From the NCBI GenBank assembly GCA_031761405.1, contig JASEVX010000017.1:10931580-10995579 (forward strand): DNA of 64,000 bases, given 5' to 3'. Positions 32,782 to 41,863 of this stretch are shown here, one piece after another. Every line of letters begins with the position of its first letter. Within the stretch, counting starts at the first letter, position 1. A program made the position numbers and the translations under genes. The notes beneath the pieces are model-generated. The model searched no databases. It was not told the origin of the DNA and saw nothing but the letters and a program-made list of their open reading frames with translations. The stretch is from Serripes groenlandicus. Lineage: Eukaryota > Mollusca > Bivalvia > Cardiida > Cardiidae.

Positions 32782-32850
32782 AAAACTGCTCGCGCATGCG
32801 CAATACATCTCATTTAAGACCGAAACGTAAATTTTTTACGAAAAAGAATT
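32782..32850 (-). repeat. DIRS left end: terminal inverted repeat plus outer extension
   Basis: 32782-32817 is the 36-bp terminal inverted repeat (partner 28164-28199). 32818-32850 is the unique extension. 32807-32850 complements the ICR at 28402-28445. Confidence 0.9.
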
Positions 32851-33166
32851 ATATATAGATCGTCAATGACTATCCAAAACAACTATGATTATAGCGAATA
32901 TATGGCAAAATGTGTACAGTCTACACATACCGATGTCATTGGAACATGTCATATATTACGTCAGATTTATAGTTTACAAACGTGGGAATGCTATAAATAG
33001 ACTGGATTGAAGGAGCCAGATATAAAAGAGAAATAGAAGGCGCATTTCATTTCAAAATATGTATCTAGTGAACATGTTTCTCTTGAAACTCAAAATTCAA
33101 TAAGTCCGCCAACGGATGAAACCTATGACCTCTGTGGAGATTACGAACTGATGACCGTATGCTATT
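32851..33166. other. No recognised feature
   Basis: Flank of the DIRS element. No repeat family recognised. Confidence 0.4.
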
Positions 33167-33318
33167 TTAATGCTCTCTCACGTGCAGCAGATGACGTTTG
33201 ACAACATTGTGACAAAAGAAGAAATTGCTAGTGATGTTTTCATCTCTATTCAATGCTCATACTTTTCATATTCAAAGTCATCTGCTGCAGATTTATTTTA
33301 TCCGGAAAAGGGGAAAGA
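33167..33318 (+). mobile_element. TTAA-type MITE, strongly degraded
   Basis: Phrases cagcagatgacgtttgacaa, gacaaaagaagaaattgct and aaagtcatctgctgcagatt survive. The ends and hairpin are lost. Confidence 0.5.
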
Positions 33319-33945
33319 TCGAAACATTTGATGCTGCTGTATCCTTGAGTAGCTATAAATGGTCGAACTAAAGTATCGGGTTTTTTTCTACATAAATAGC
33401 CGACAACATTCGTCTACTTCACGGGGTCAATCGGAACACCTCGGGTAATTCCGGCATCCATCATCGTCCAGTGGTGAAGCATTCATCACCGAGGTATTAT
33501 GATTGTTCACGGGATATGAATACACACGAGGCACACAAGATTCGTGCATACAAGGGATAGGATCGAGTAAATTTTGTATTTAATTTACTTGTCCACCCGG
33601 ATTAGACAGTGATTATTGAAGTTAGATTCAGTTAAGTATTGTGTTATATATACGTGTAAACACAAATATGCATCAAAAGTCGTACGTTTTCGAATAATCA
33701 TAAATGTTGAATTTGTTTGATAGTTTTTTGCCTGTAGATAACAGAACCGTGTCAAAGAACATAAGCCAATCAGCGAATCAAACCACACATAAGGGACGAG
33801 GCATATCTCTTATCGGTAAATCGTTTCAACAGAAGGTATTGAAGTGTTTTCTTCGTCCTAGGTTCACCTGTACTCAATTCGTGTCCCTCTTCCCCTAGTT
33901 CATAAACATTACGGCGTTACAAACAAATATTATATCGTTGGATAT
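33319..33945. other. No recognised feature
   Basis: A tRNA-like phrase (gtccagtggtgaagcattca, near 33467) could be an eroded SINE A box. No B box is seen. Confidence 0.35.
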
Positions 33946-34211
33946 ATGAGCCGTCCCGCGAGAAAAACCAACATTATGGACTCTGCGTAAAGTATCGACC
34001 CGGGTCAGCCTAAGCATGCCGCGCAGGCTTACCCGAATAGACACTTTTCACCTCCTGTGGATTTTCTTTTTCAAGAATCATTACTCTATACCTCTATCCC
34101 CCTGAGACAGACTGTGTCGGTCCGGGTCAGTCTGCGCGGACTGCACAGGCTGATCTGGGTCGATACATTACGCAGAGGCCATACTGTTGGTTTCTCGCGG
34201 GACGGCCCATA
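33946..34211 (+). mobile_element. TATGAGCC-type hairpin MITE, full length
   Basis: One of the best copies: gagccgtcccgcgagaaaaa to tctcgcgggacggcccatat, flanked by tatat on the left and tatta on the right. Each half has the sub-palindrome ggatcagtctgcgcgg type words. Non-coding. Confidence 0.9.
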
Positions 34212-34831
34212 TTATATCGAAGGATATATAGCAACAACCACTCCACTCTTGCTTTGGCATATTGATTTAAGCAGTGTCAGAAACAGATAGAATATTAAAA
34301 ATAAAATTTGATAGTTAATGCACATGTATTCTCTAAACAGAACATTTCAAAACAGATTAAAAATATGTTAAGGGTTAACCAAGGTCAGAACCGGATCAAC
34401 GCCCTCTTCTCACTGACAGGTTTTACATATCATTCTTGTCTAAAACAGAACATCTCCAAAGGCGACCTTGGCCTTAAATCGGATCCTCGGTATTTGTTTA
34501 ATCCTTGTCCGCATACAACAAATCTTAAGAGGTATGTCTGTAAATGAAAGTATTATCATTGAATAGAATGCAAAGCCTTTTCTAACGAACCACAGAGCCT
34601 TTTCTAACGAACCACAGTGTCTTTTGCTTTGCACTTTCACACAATGGATAAATAACAAATTGTTAATATCTAGAAGGGTTAAACACCGTTTTCAACAGTT
34701 TTTAAGCTATATAACATTCTTATGAATTATCCCAGTTCTATCAAACAGTACTTGACTCGATAAGCTGCCTTTCACCAAGGGACCGTTGAGTATTCAACCC
34801 TGATAATGGGGATTGAAGGACTCTCTGAAAA
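34212..34831. other. No gene; possible old SINE tail
   Basis: 34679-34720 (aacaccgttttcaacagttt) resembles a reversed SINE tail. A 19-bp unit (gagccttttctaacgaacca) is directly repeated near 34591-34620. Nothing else is recognised. Confidence 0.4.
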
Positions 34832-34845
34832 CACACACACACACA

Positions 34846-34889
<44 letters not shown>
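34832..34889 (+). repeat. (AC)n/(GCAC)n microsatellite
   Basis: About seven AC dinucleotides, then about eleven GCAC tetranucleotides. Confidence 0.95.
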
Positions 34890-34890
<1 letters not shown>

Positions 34891-34983
34891 ACCATTGGTT
34901 TATCATTCAACAAAAGTAAACATGGTTTTTACAACCTCAATAACTAACAAGACTCTCCATGCTGTTGCACAAGCCAAATCGAC

Positions 34984-35112
34984 TTCCACCAATCGGCTTA
35001 GATATAGTATGTGTGGGAAGGTAGACAGTTTGCTAGGAAGAATGACAATGCGAGAAAAGCAGGGAAACCCATAGTGCTGTGAACTGGTCCAGGTGATACA
35101 GGGGTTGAAGGC
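34984..35112 (+). mobile_element. SINE 3'-body fragment
   Basis: cttccaccaatcggctta, then gacagtttgctaggaag and gtgctgtgaactggtcc match, with divergence, the body of the SINE at 35386-35686 (cttccaccaatgggataaat to gtgaactggccgcc). Confidence 0.55.
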
Positions 35113-35201
35113 GGTATTAAACTCGATTCAATATATACTGTCGTTATTCACAGACGTAAAGATAGAATAGATTTCCACCTTAAAATCCTCTTTATCTTAT
35201 T

Positions 35202-35745
35202 GGTGGACTCTGCGTAATGTATCGACCCAGATCAGCCCGCGCAGTCCGCGCGGGCTAATCCGGGCCGACACATTCCGTCTTAGTGGGATAGAGGTATAGA
35301 GTAACGAGTCCTGAAACAGACAATCCGAAGGTGGCGAAAAGTGTCTGTCCGCGTTAGCCTGCGTGGCATGCTTAGGCTATTCCGGCCGAGCCTCGGTTGC
35401 TCAGTCGGTAGCGACGCGGGCTGTCAATCCAGGGGTTGTGAGTTCGAATCCCGGCTCGGCCAACTTTCTTTCCGAGGATTGACAAAAGTCAATGCGACAT
35501 GCGTCATTCGTCTTCCACCAATGGGATAAATCTATGTGGAAAAGCAGCCAGTTGCCTGGGAAGATTGTTGTGTGGAGTACTGGTGTGAGAAAACCAGGAA
35601 ATGCATGAGTAGGTGAACTGGCCGCCGTGATATAACTGAGAAATTGTTAAAAACGGCGTTAAACCCTAATCAATCAATCAATCATAAGGCTATTCCGGGT
35701 CGATAATATATGCAATGTTGGTTTTCTCGCGGAACGGCTCATATA
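35202..35745 (+). mobile_element. TATGAGCC-type MITE split by a SINE
   Basis: The MITE runs 35202-35385 and resumes at 35699-35745. The interruption is the SINE 35386-35686 with its target duplication. Its left terminus is missing. The right terminus ctcgcggaacggctcatata is intact. Confidence 0.85.
35386..35686 (+). mobile_element. Full-length tRNA-headed (CAAT)n SINE
   Basis: A 301-bp element flanked by the exact 12-bp duplication aggctattccgg (35374-35385 and 35687-35698). Head: A box ggttgctcagtcggtagcga, then tgtcaatccaggggttg, then B box gtgagttcgaatcccggctc. The body contains ttgtgtggagtactggtgtg and the tail gccgtgatataactgagaaa, ending in (CAAT)4. The head resembles a whole tRNA but lacks a functional fold, so RNA polymerase III would transcribe it as a SINE. 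It is the best reference copy in the window. Confidence 0.92.
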
Positions 35746-36199
35746 ACTTGTACGAAACAACTGGCTTGCAAACTGAAGGGTTTCCTGGGCGATATTGATA
35801 TGAATTTCTACCAGATATAATACGTAAATATTTTCGAACGGATATTCTATTTGTACCGAAAAACTTGAGTTTTTATTTTAATGTTTATTTAGGACGTTAA
35901 ACACTTCAGATCATTGAAAAAAATAAAACTTATCTTTAGAGGCTAATGTAAAACAATGTGTTAATATAATATATGAAAGCGCGTTAAGAAAATGAGACAA
36001 ATTGTTCTCGTTTGCTGCGATTTGTGTTCCTCGAGTGTTATTTATTGTGTGATTAGCCGACGTAAAATATGATTTAATGGAGTTAAGGATAAGCTCTGCT
36101 AAATGATTACCGAGTTACGAGTTCGCGAATTTGTAGAATCAGATATCGTATACGAGAATTCCAGACTGGTAACATCTTGAACGCCTATCTTTGACGATA

Positions 36200-36470
36200 T
36201 ATGAGCCGAATTACGAGAAAACCAACATTGTGGACTCTGCGTAAAGTATCGACCCGGATCAGCCTAAGCATGCAGGGCATGCTCACCCGGATATACACTT
36301 TTCGCCTCCTGTGTTTTATGTTTGTTTCAGGAATCATAACTCTATACCCCTATCCCCCTCAGACGGAATGTGTCGGCCTGGATTAGCCTGCGCGGAATAA
36401 GCAGACTAATCTGGGTCGATACATTACGCAGAGTATGTAATGTTGGTTTTCTCGTGGAACGGCTCATATA
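36200..36470 (+). mobile_element. TATGAGCC-type hairpin MITE, full length
   Basis: atgagccgaattacgagaaa to tctcgtggaacggctcatat, flanked by ATAT on both sides. Complete internal plan. Confidence 0.88.
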
Positions 36471-36512
36471 TTTGGTGAATATTATTACTAGTCTTAGAAT
36501 AACATCTTAACA

Positions 36513-38072
36513 ATGGTATGGTATTTTACTTGGCGTATCTCTCAATCTGTACCTACATATAACAAAATAGCAGCAAACGGCGCAGAAAACGTTTGGGCAA
36601 ATATATGGAAACTATCTATAAATGAAAATTTTGTACCATGGGGTGACGTAATCGAAAAGGGAGCAACCAACATTATTATTGTTAAGAAAAACTCTGTTGT
36701 ATGTTTGAAAAAAAACAAACCTTTATGAATCAATAAATTGTATTAACTGATTTAAGAAACAACAAGATACAAACACGTTTGTCTTCTCCCGTTATTACAA
36801 AACTTTAGACACATTTAATTTGTATTTAATAACTTTTCCCAAACTGCCTAGGCTACGCTGTTTTTGATAGTTTGGTTTACGGCCCTGACCCAATTCATCA
36901 AACCTCACTTTTCCCAAACTTTCTAGGCTACGCGTTTTTAATTGTTTGGTTTACGGGCCCAAAATTGCCTATTTATAAAATTCTGTTGTATTTCTAAACT
37001 TAAAACGTTCCCCCATACAGTTTGTTCATTCAGGCCATTGTATTCTTGCTATATGTTGACTATACATGTGAACTTTTTATTTTAATTTCATAAATGCTCA
37101 ATTTTGATCATAAATATCTTTAAACTTTGTAAAATTACTTCGCATTTTTTGTTTATATATTCCCGTGTTTTGCTCCACTGGCTGAAAGCCAGTCGAGCCT
37201 ATGTCATGGGGAATTGTCCGTCCTGCGTTCGTGCGTGCGTCCGTGCGTGAGTGCGTCCGCACATACGTCCAAAAGGCGTTTGTTGGGTATTTTCCTTTGA
37301 TCTTCTCTTGTTGGGTGGACGTCCGTCCGTCCGTAAACGTTTTGCTTCAAACGATTTCTCCTACCAAACCACTTGGCCAATTAGGATGAAACTTCATAGG
37401 AAGCATCCTCTTAATGTCCTCTCCTAAGTTCCTCAAACTGTTTGGGATCCATGCAAAATTCTGGTTTCCATGGAAACCGAAAAAAAAAAAAAAATAGTGA
37501 AAATTTAAAAAGTCTTCTTCTCCTCCGTAGGTATCAGGCCGATTTTCAAGTAATTGTGTAGAAATGTTGCTTGGGTGACCTTTTTTTAGATTTTTTCGAG
37601 CCAAGTTGATTGGTCGAAAACTATAGCCGCCAGGGGGCGGGGCTATGTTTGCCTTATAATATGGCTATAGTGAAATCTTCTTCTCCGAAAGTGTTAGGCG
37701 GATTTTCAAATTATTTCTCTCCTTCCAAAGCTTGTGTCACACTTAACTTATAACTAGAGGCATTACATGTTAATATTTAAGCACCTATGTGATTTTCTTT
37801 TTATCTAATTGATCTAGTTAGAGTAGATTTGAAACCGTTTATTGGTAAAAGATTAAGAAACTTCAGCTTGTATGGTAACCTTTTATTATAGGCTATGGTA
37901 GCCAGGTGAGCAATATAGGCACATCTTGGACTTCTTGGTTATCATAAAGGGGCATTTGGCCTTTTTGTTCGAAATATTTACATTCTGTCCGTTTTCACAC
38001 GTTATTTAAATGTACTGAACTACATCTGCTTCCTTTAAGTCATGCTTCAAAATAATGCGCGGCGTCTTTGAT
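36513..38072 (+). repeat. Dispersed repeat D, copy 2, interrupted by repeat C
   Basis: 36625-37165 and 37890-38072 match the first copy at 1216-2118. About 720 bp between them (37166-37885) is a reversed repeat C element. A 71-codon ORF at 36513-36728 (VPWGDVIEKGATNIIIVKKN in its middle) overlaps the start of the match. The equivalent stretch in copy 1 is frameshifted. I cannot name this ORF; it may be the end of a transposon gene. Confidence 0.6.
37166..37885 (-). mobile_element. Tandem-unit repeat C, reversed copy
   Basis: Begins with a cgtgcgtgcgtccgtgcgtg tract. aattaggatgaaacttcata and ggatccatgcaaaattctgg match the reverse of 60260-60400, and gccagtcgagcc-type end sequence is present. 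Poly-A near 37483. No coding capacity. Confidence 0.65.
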
Positions 38073-38091
38073 GCTCTGCATCAAATTTCGT

Positions 38092-38192
38092 CTTGTTATT
38101 GAATAGAGTTGAAAACATTGTGGCAAAAGGAGAAATTTATCATTGCTCAAAAGTCCTCTTCTGCAGAAACGTCCATAAGTGGTAACGAGTAA
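38092..38192 (+). mobile_element. TTAA-type MITE fragment
   Basis: attgtggcaaaaggagaaat, then attgctcaaaagtcctcttctgcagaa-like words. Both ends are lost. Confidence 0.5.
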
Positions 38193-38330
38193 ATTATTAA
38201 GAAACTTGAAATTAAATCCCCATTATGAATAATTCGAAGTGTCTAGATGAAATATGCAAGTAAACGGGTTTCGTGTGATACGCGCGCGTACGAAACTATC
38301 GTTAACTTGGTATTTCAAATTCGGTAAAAT

Positions 38331-38588
38331 GGGCCGTCCCTCGAGAAAACCAACATTGTGGACTCTGCGTAAAATATCGACCCGGATCAGCCTAAAGCAT
38401 GCCGCGCAGGCTTACCCGGCTAGACACGTTTCGCCACCTGTGGATTTTCTGTTTTAGGAACCATTACTCCATACATCTATCCCCCTGAGACGGAATGTGT
38501 CGGCCCGGATCAGTCTGCGCGCGTACAGCGCAGGCTGATCTGGGTCGATAAATTACGCAGATGCCATAATTCTCGCGGGACGGTTCAA
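38331..38588 (+). mobile_element. TATGAGCC-type hairpin MITE, full length
   Basis: gggccgtccctcgagaaaac to attctcgcgggacggttcaa. It differs from the consensus at a few positions near both ends. Confidence 0.85.
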
Positions 38589-38608
38589 TTATATGGTTAT
38601 CCGGTAGT

Positions 38609-38918
38609 AGGAAGCGACCGGGCGTTGTAGTGGTTACAGAGGAAGCGACCGGGCGTTGTAGTGGTTACAGAGGAAGCGACCGGGCGTTGTAGTGGTTACA
38701 GAGGAAGCGACCGGGCGTTGTAGTGGTTACAGAGGAAGCGACCGGGCGTTGTAGTGGTTACAGAGGAAGCGACCGGGCGTTGTAGTGGTTACAGAGGAAG
38801 CGACCAGGCGTTGTAGTGGTTACAGAGGAAACGACCGGGCGTTGTAGTGGTTACAGAGGAAGCGACCGGGCGTTGTAGTGGTTACAGAGGAAGCGACCGG
38901 GCGTTGTAGTGGTTACAG
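38609..38918 (+). repeat. 31-bp minisatellite amplifying a tRNA-like A box
   Basis: Ten head-to-tail copies of a 31-bp unit starting aggaagcgaccgggcgttgt and continuing agtggttacag. Two copies carry single substitutions (38811, 38831). The words ttgtagtggttacag match the A-box region of tRNA genes. The last copy reads straight into agcccctttt and then a B-box-like ttcggttcgagtctgg (38945-38960), which together give one tRNA-like SINE head. The array is therefore an amplified promoter half. Confidence 0.88.
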
Positions 38919-38962
38919 AGCCCCTTTTGAAAAGGGAGAAAGCTTCGGTTCGAGTCTGGTAA
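38888..38962 (+). mobile_element. tRNA-like SINE head after the A-box array
   Basis: A box in the tenth repeat unit, a short hairpin agccccttttgaaaaggg in the anticodon-arm position, then the B box ggttcgagtct. No SINE body of the known family follows. Confidence 0.6.
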
Positions 38963-39089
38963 TAGAATGCATTAATTAATCTATTTCCTAATCACGTTTG
39001 ATGTGATGTAGGACAGACTATCAACGTCAAGTGACGTCACGTGACACACACATTTAGCGATCCAATGTTGATGAAAGTAAAACTGGCTT

Positions 39090-39186
39090 AATCTGCAGCA
39101 GATGACTTTTGAAAATATATTGTGGCAAAAGAGGAAATTGCTCAAAATGAGCAATTCCTTCTTTTACCAAAGCGTTTTCAATGCGA
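39090..39186 (+). mobile_element. TTAA-type MITE fragment
   Basis: tctgcagcagatgacttttg, attgctcaaaatgagcaatt and aaagcgttttcaatg. It lies between the A-box and B-box arrays. Confidence 0.55.
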
Positions 39187-39194
39187 TTCTGAAG

Positions 39195-39990
39195 TTCTCT
39201 GGTTTGATCCACGTTTAATGGTCTCGTGCTCAAATCCTAGTAGAGCGGGGATGTGGCTTCTTAAGATCACGAGCTAGATTCCCGTATGAGCGGGGAATTG
39301 GCTTGTAAATATCTCGTGTGTTCAATTCCTGTTAAAGCGGGGAAATGGCTAGGAAAGGTTCCAGACTCGATTACCGTGAGAATTGGAAAACTGGCTTATA
39401 AAGGTCTCGATTCGCCATGTAAGCGGGGAATGCCTAGGAAAGGTTTCAGAGTCGATTCCCGTTAGAGCGGGAAATTGGCTTCTAAAGGTCCTGATTCGCC
39501 ATGTAAGCGGGGAATTGGCTTATAAAGGTCTTGAGCTAGATTCCTGCTAGAGCGGGAAGTTGACTTCTTAAGATCCCAGGCATGATTTCCTCGAGAGCGG
39601 GGAGTCCCGAATCTGTTCCTGTGAGATCGGGGAATTGGCATGTTAAGGTCCCAGGTTCGATTCCCGTAGGAGCGGGGAATTTGCTTCTTTTAAGGTCCCA
39701 GGTATGATTCCCGTGAGATCGGGGATTTGGCCTCTGAAGATGCTGGGGTTCGATTCCCAATAGAGAGCAGCGGGGAATTTACTTGTAAATGAGAGCGTGG
39801 AATTTGCTTCTGAAGGTCCCGAGTCTATTCACGTGAGAGTGGGGAAATGGCTTTTAAAAATCCGAGGTATGATTCACGTGTTCGATTCCCATGCGGGCAG
39901 GGAATTCGATTCTTAAGTTTGGATTCCCATATGGTGGGGAACTCGGCTTTTACAGGTCCCAGTGTTTCGGTTATTATGCGAGCGGGGTAT
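39195..39990 (+). repeat. About 45-bp minisatellite amplifying a tRNA-like B box
   Basis: About 18 diverged units. The consensus has the form ggttcgattcccgt, then gagcggggaattggcttnta, then aaggtccca. The exact B box ggttcgattcc occurs at 39654-39664 and 39747-39757; most other units keep cgattcccg or gattcc. The units are irregular (30-47 bp), older than the neighbouring A-box array. Confidence 0.8.
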
Positions 39991-40377
39991 TGCACAAACA
40001 ATTAGAGTCACTTTTAATTGGAAGGGGTGTACTTACTTTGCTCAGAATAAATTAAGTGTCCTTCAAAGAATGATCTTGTCTTGAAGTGTGCAATATCCGG
40101 TGAGCAACCACGGACCGCATGACACTCTCGCTCCTGAAAATTACCCAGCAATCTTAGACAGAATAGCCTGCATGCGCATTGTAAACCATCCGAATAAACT
40201 TTCATGTACAAAGCAGCCAAGTCAGAGGTCCATGACTTAATGTATTAAAATGTTTAAGTTTTCATTTAAATTTGATTCTTGCTATTGGTCCAACTAGATA
40301 CATTTCCTGTCGCACTGCATTGTCGTCGATTAAAAAGCCATTGGTTGCTTTCAAGCTCCATTCCACTGTTGTAAACA
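39991..40377. other. No recognised feature
   Basis: Spacer between the B-box array and the palindrome. No family match. Confidence 0.4.
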
Positions 40378-40394
40378 TAGACACGGCCGTTTAA

Positions 40395-41169
40395 CTCACA
40401 ACGAGTGTTATTTATCCTTCGGTTGAAATGTTGTGAGAAGCTTCCGTTCCTCGTTGTGAGGCCCCATATTTGATGAATGACATAGTAAACAAGGTGAGTT
40501 TTTCCAAAATTTTGAAAAATAGAGGCCTTTGTGTAAAAATATCGAAATGCAGTTAGCTAGCTATGGGTTTTCCGAGTACGCACATGTAAAAATATTGACT
40601 GTTGGTGGACATCTTAATGGAAAAACCGTACGACGCAGTCAATCTGAAAGACTTGAAAACAGGAATGAACTTATCTCATGACCAAAAAAAACATCCGAAA
40701 CGTCAATCCTGGTCGACGTTTGGTGCATTGGGATCACAAATAGATGCCCAAAAGTCGCCTGCGTAACTGTTTTCTTGAAATTCGTCATAGTAACGAAGAT
40801 ATACCCTTTTTTGCTTTGTTCCTCGTTGTGAGCACCATAACCTCGTTGTGAGCTACACAAATGCAGTATTTGTTTGGTCCGGAAATTTAATTTAGATGGC
40901 AAGAATATACTTTTTCATCCACTAAAGCAATTAAAACGTGTTTACACGATTTTTTTTTATTACTATTAATATATGCGTAAAGATACATCATACTCGGTGC
41001 TTAGCAGTTTGTAAGTTGTGTCTAATCGGTGTACAAGTTATTTTTAGCGATGTACTGTTAATAAATCTCAGTTATATTCGAAATATTCATCAATGCCAAT
41101 AACTACAGAAATACATCATAGTTTTACTTTGATCCTCGTTGTGAGCGTCAAATCGATCTTCGTTGTTAG
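40395..41169. repeat. Six CTCACAACGAGG-type motifs in the left arm
   Basis: Positions 40395-40405 (direct, 11 of 12), 40449-40460, 40821-40832, 40841-40852 and 41134-41145 (all reverse, exact cctcgttgtgag), and 41158-41169 (reverse, two mismatches). The mirrored sites in the right arm lie at 41784-41795, 41808-41819, 42101-42112, 42121-42132, 42493-42504 and 42548-42558. Repeated subterminal words of this kind are typical transposase-binding sites; that role is inferred. Confidence 0.85.
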
Positions 41170-41392
41170 CATTATGTATATCTTCTTTGCTTGTTACTGA
41201 ACATGTCTAATTAAAAAAACGACTTTGATTATTTTTTATAAGGACTGGTATGACCATCAATATTCTTTTTAAAATTAACGTTTTCACTGTGAACGGCGTC
41301 AGAAATACAGTGTCTTTTTTCGTTTTGATTTTCATGTCGAGTAATTGTTAAAAGTAAAACCCGATTAAAACGGATTATTTAATTTAAAATTA

Positions 41393-41863
41393 ATGTTAAT
41401 TTGTTTACTTGCAAATATCAAGAATGATTTTCAATACTTTTTTATCAGGAATTGGATGATGGGATCGTTCAAGGGAAAACCGAAGCGAGGTATCAAGTGT
41501 GCAAGTGTTAAACGTGCTTCATACATTGAACGAAGGAAACGGTCAATGTACTCACCTAGACCATCGCCAATATGTAAACGCTTCAAAAGTAACCACTCGA
41601 TGAAATCTCCAGATATAAAAAAGACCTCCGTCAACAAAAGAAGGCATCTACCAACGCCGAGTAAAGCGTCACAAAAACGAATACATTTCATGATAGACAC
41701 AGAAACTGATAATGTTACTCGACATGAAAATCAAAACGAAAACGTTACATGTTCAGTAACAAGCAAAGAAGATATACATAATGCTAACAACGAAGATCGA
41801 TTTGACGCTCACAACGAGGATCAACGTAAAACTATGATGTATTTCTGTAGTTATTGGCATTGA
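41393..41863 (+). CDS. Basic ORF in the palindrome spacer, function unknown
   Basis: 156 codons. The non-arm part is strongly basic (KGKPKRGIKCASVKRASYIE, then RRKRSMYSPRPSPICKRFKS), suggesting nucleic-acid binding or nuclear localisation. The last 39 or so codons are read from the right arm and include two copies of the sequence motif (…HNANNEDRFDAHNEDQRK). A polypyrimidine-rich tttttatcag just before the methionine pair near 41455 could be a 3' splice site, so the true start is uncertain. No known domain is seen. It might be an exon of the element's own gene or a chance ORF. Confidence 0.35.
   Translation: MLICLLANIKNDFQYFFIRNWMMGSFKGKPKRGIKCASVKRASYIERRKRSMYSPRPSPICKRFKSNHSMKSPDIKKTSVNKRRHLPTPSKASQKRIHFMIDTETDNVTRHENQNENVTCSVTSKEDIHNANNEDRFDAHNEDQRKTMMYFCSYWH

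Larger units (their letters stand above)
28084..32850 (-). mobile_element. DIRS-type tyrosine-recombinase retrotransposon, near complete
   Basis: A 4.77-kb element in minus orientation. Order from its 5' end: left end (32850), gag-like ORF, RT, RNase H, Dam-like region, tyrosine recombinase, internal complementary region (ICR), right end (28084). A 36-bp terminal inverted repeat pairs 28164-28199 with 32782-32817. Each end carries its own outer extension (28084-28163 and 32818-32850). The ICR at 28317-28445 is the reverse complement of both extensions joined, which is the hallmark of DIRS elements that replicate through a circle. There is no target duplication, as expected. The copy is probably inactive because of several frameshifts and a changed RT active site. 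Confidence 0.93.

Noticed and set aside
38609..38918. Evenly spaced direct repeats resembling a CRISPR array
   Set aside because: There are no variable spacers; the whole 31-bp unit is repeated. It is a minisatellite in eukaryotic DNA.
39536..39760. 74-codon minus-strand ORF with repeated PGT-type phrases
   Set aside because: Translation of the B-box minisatellite.
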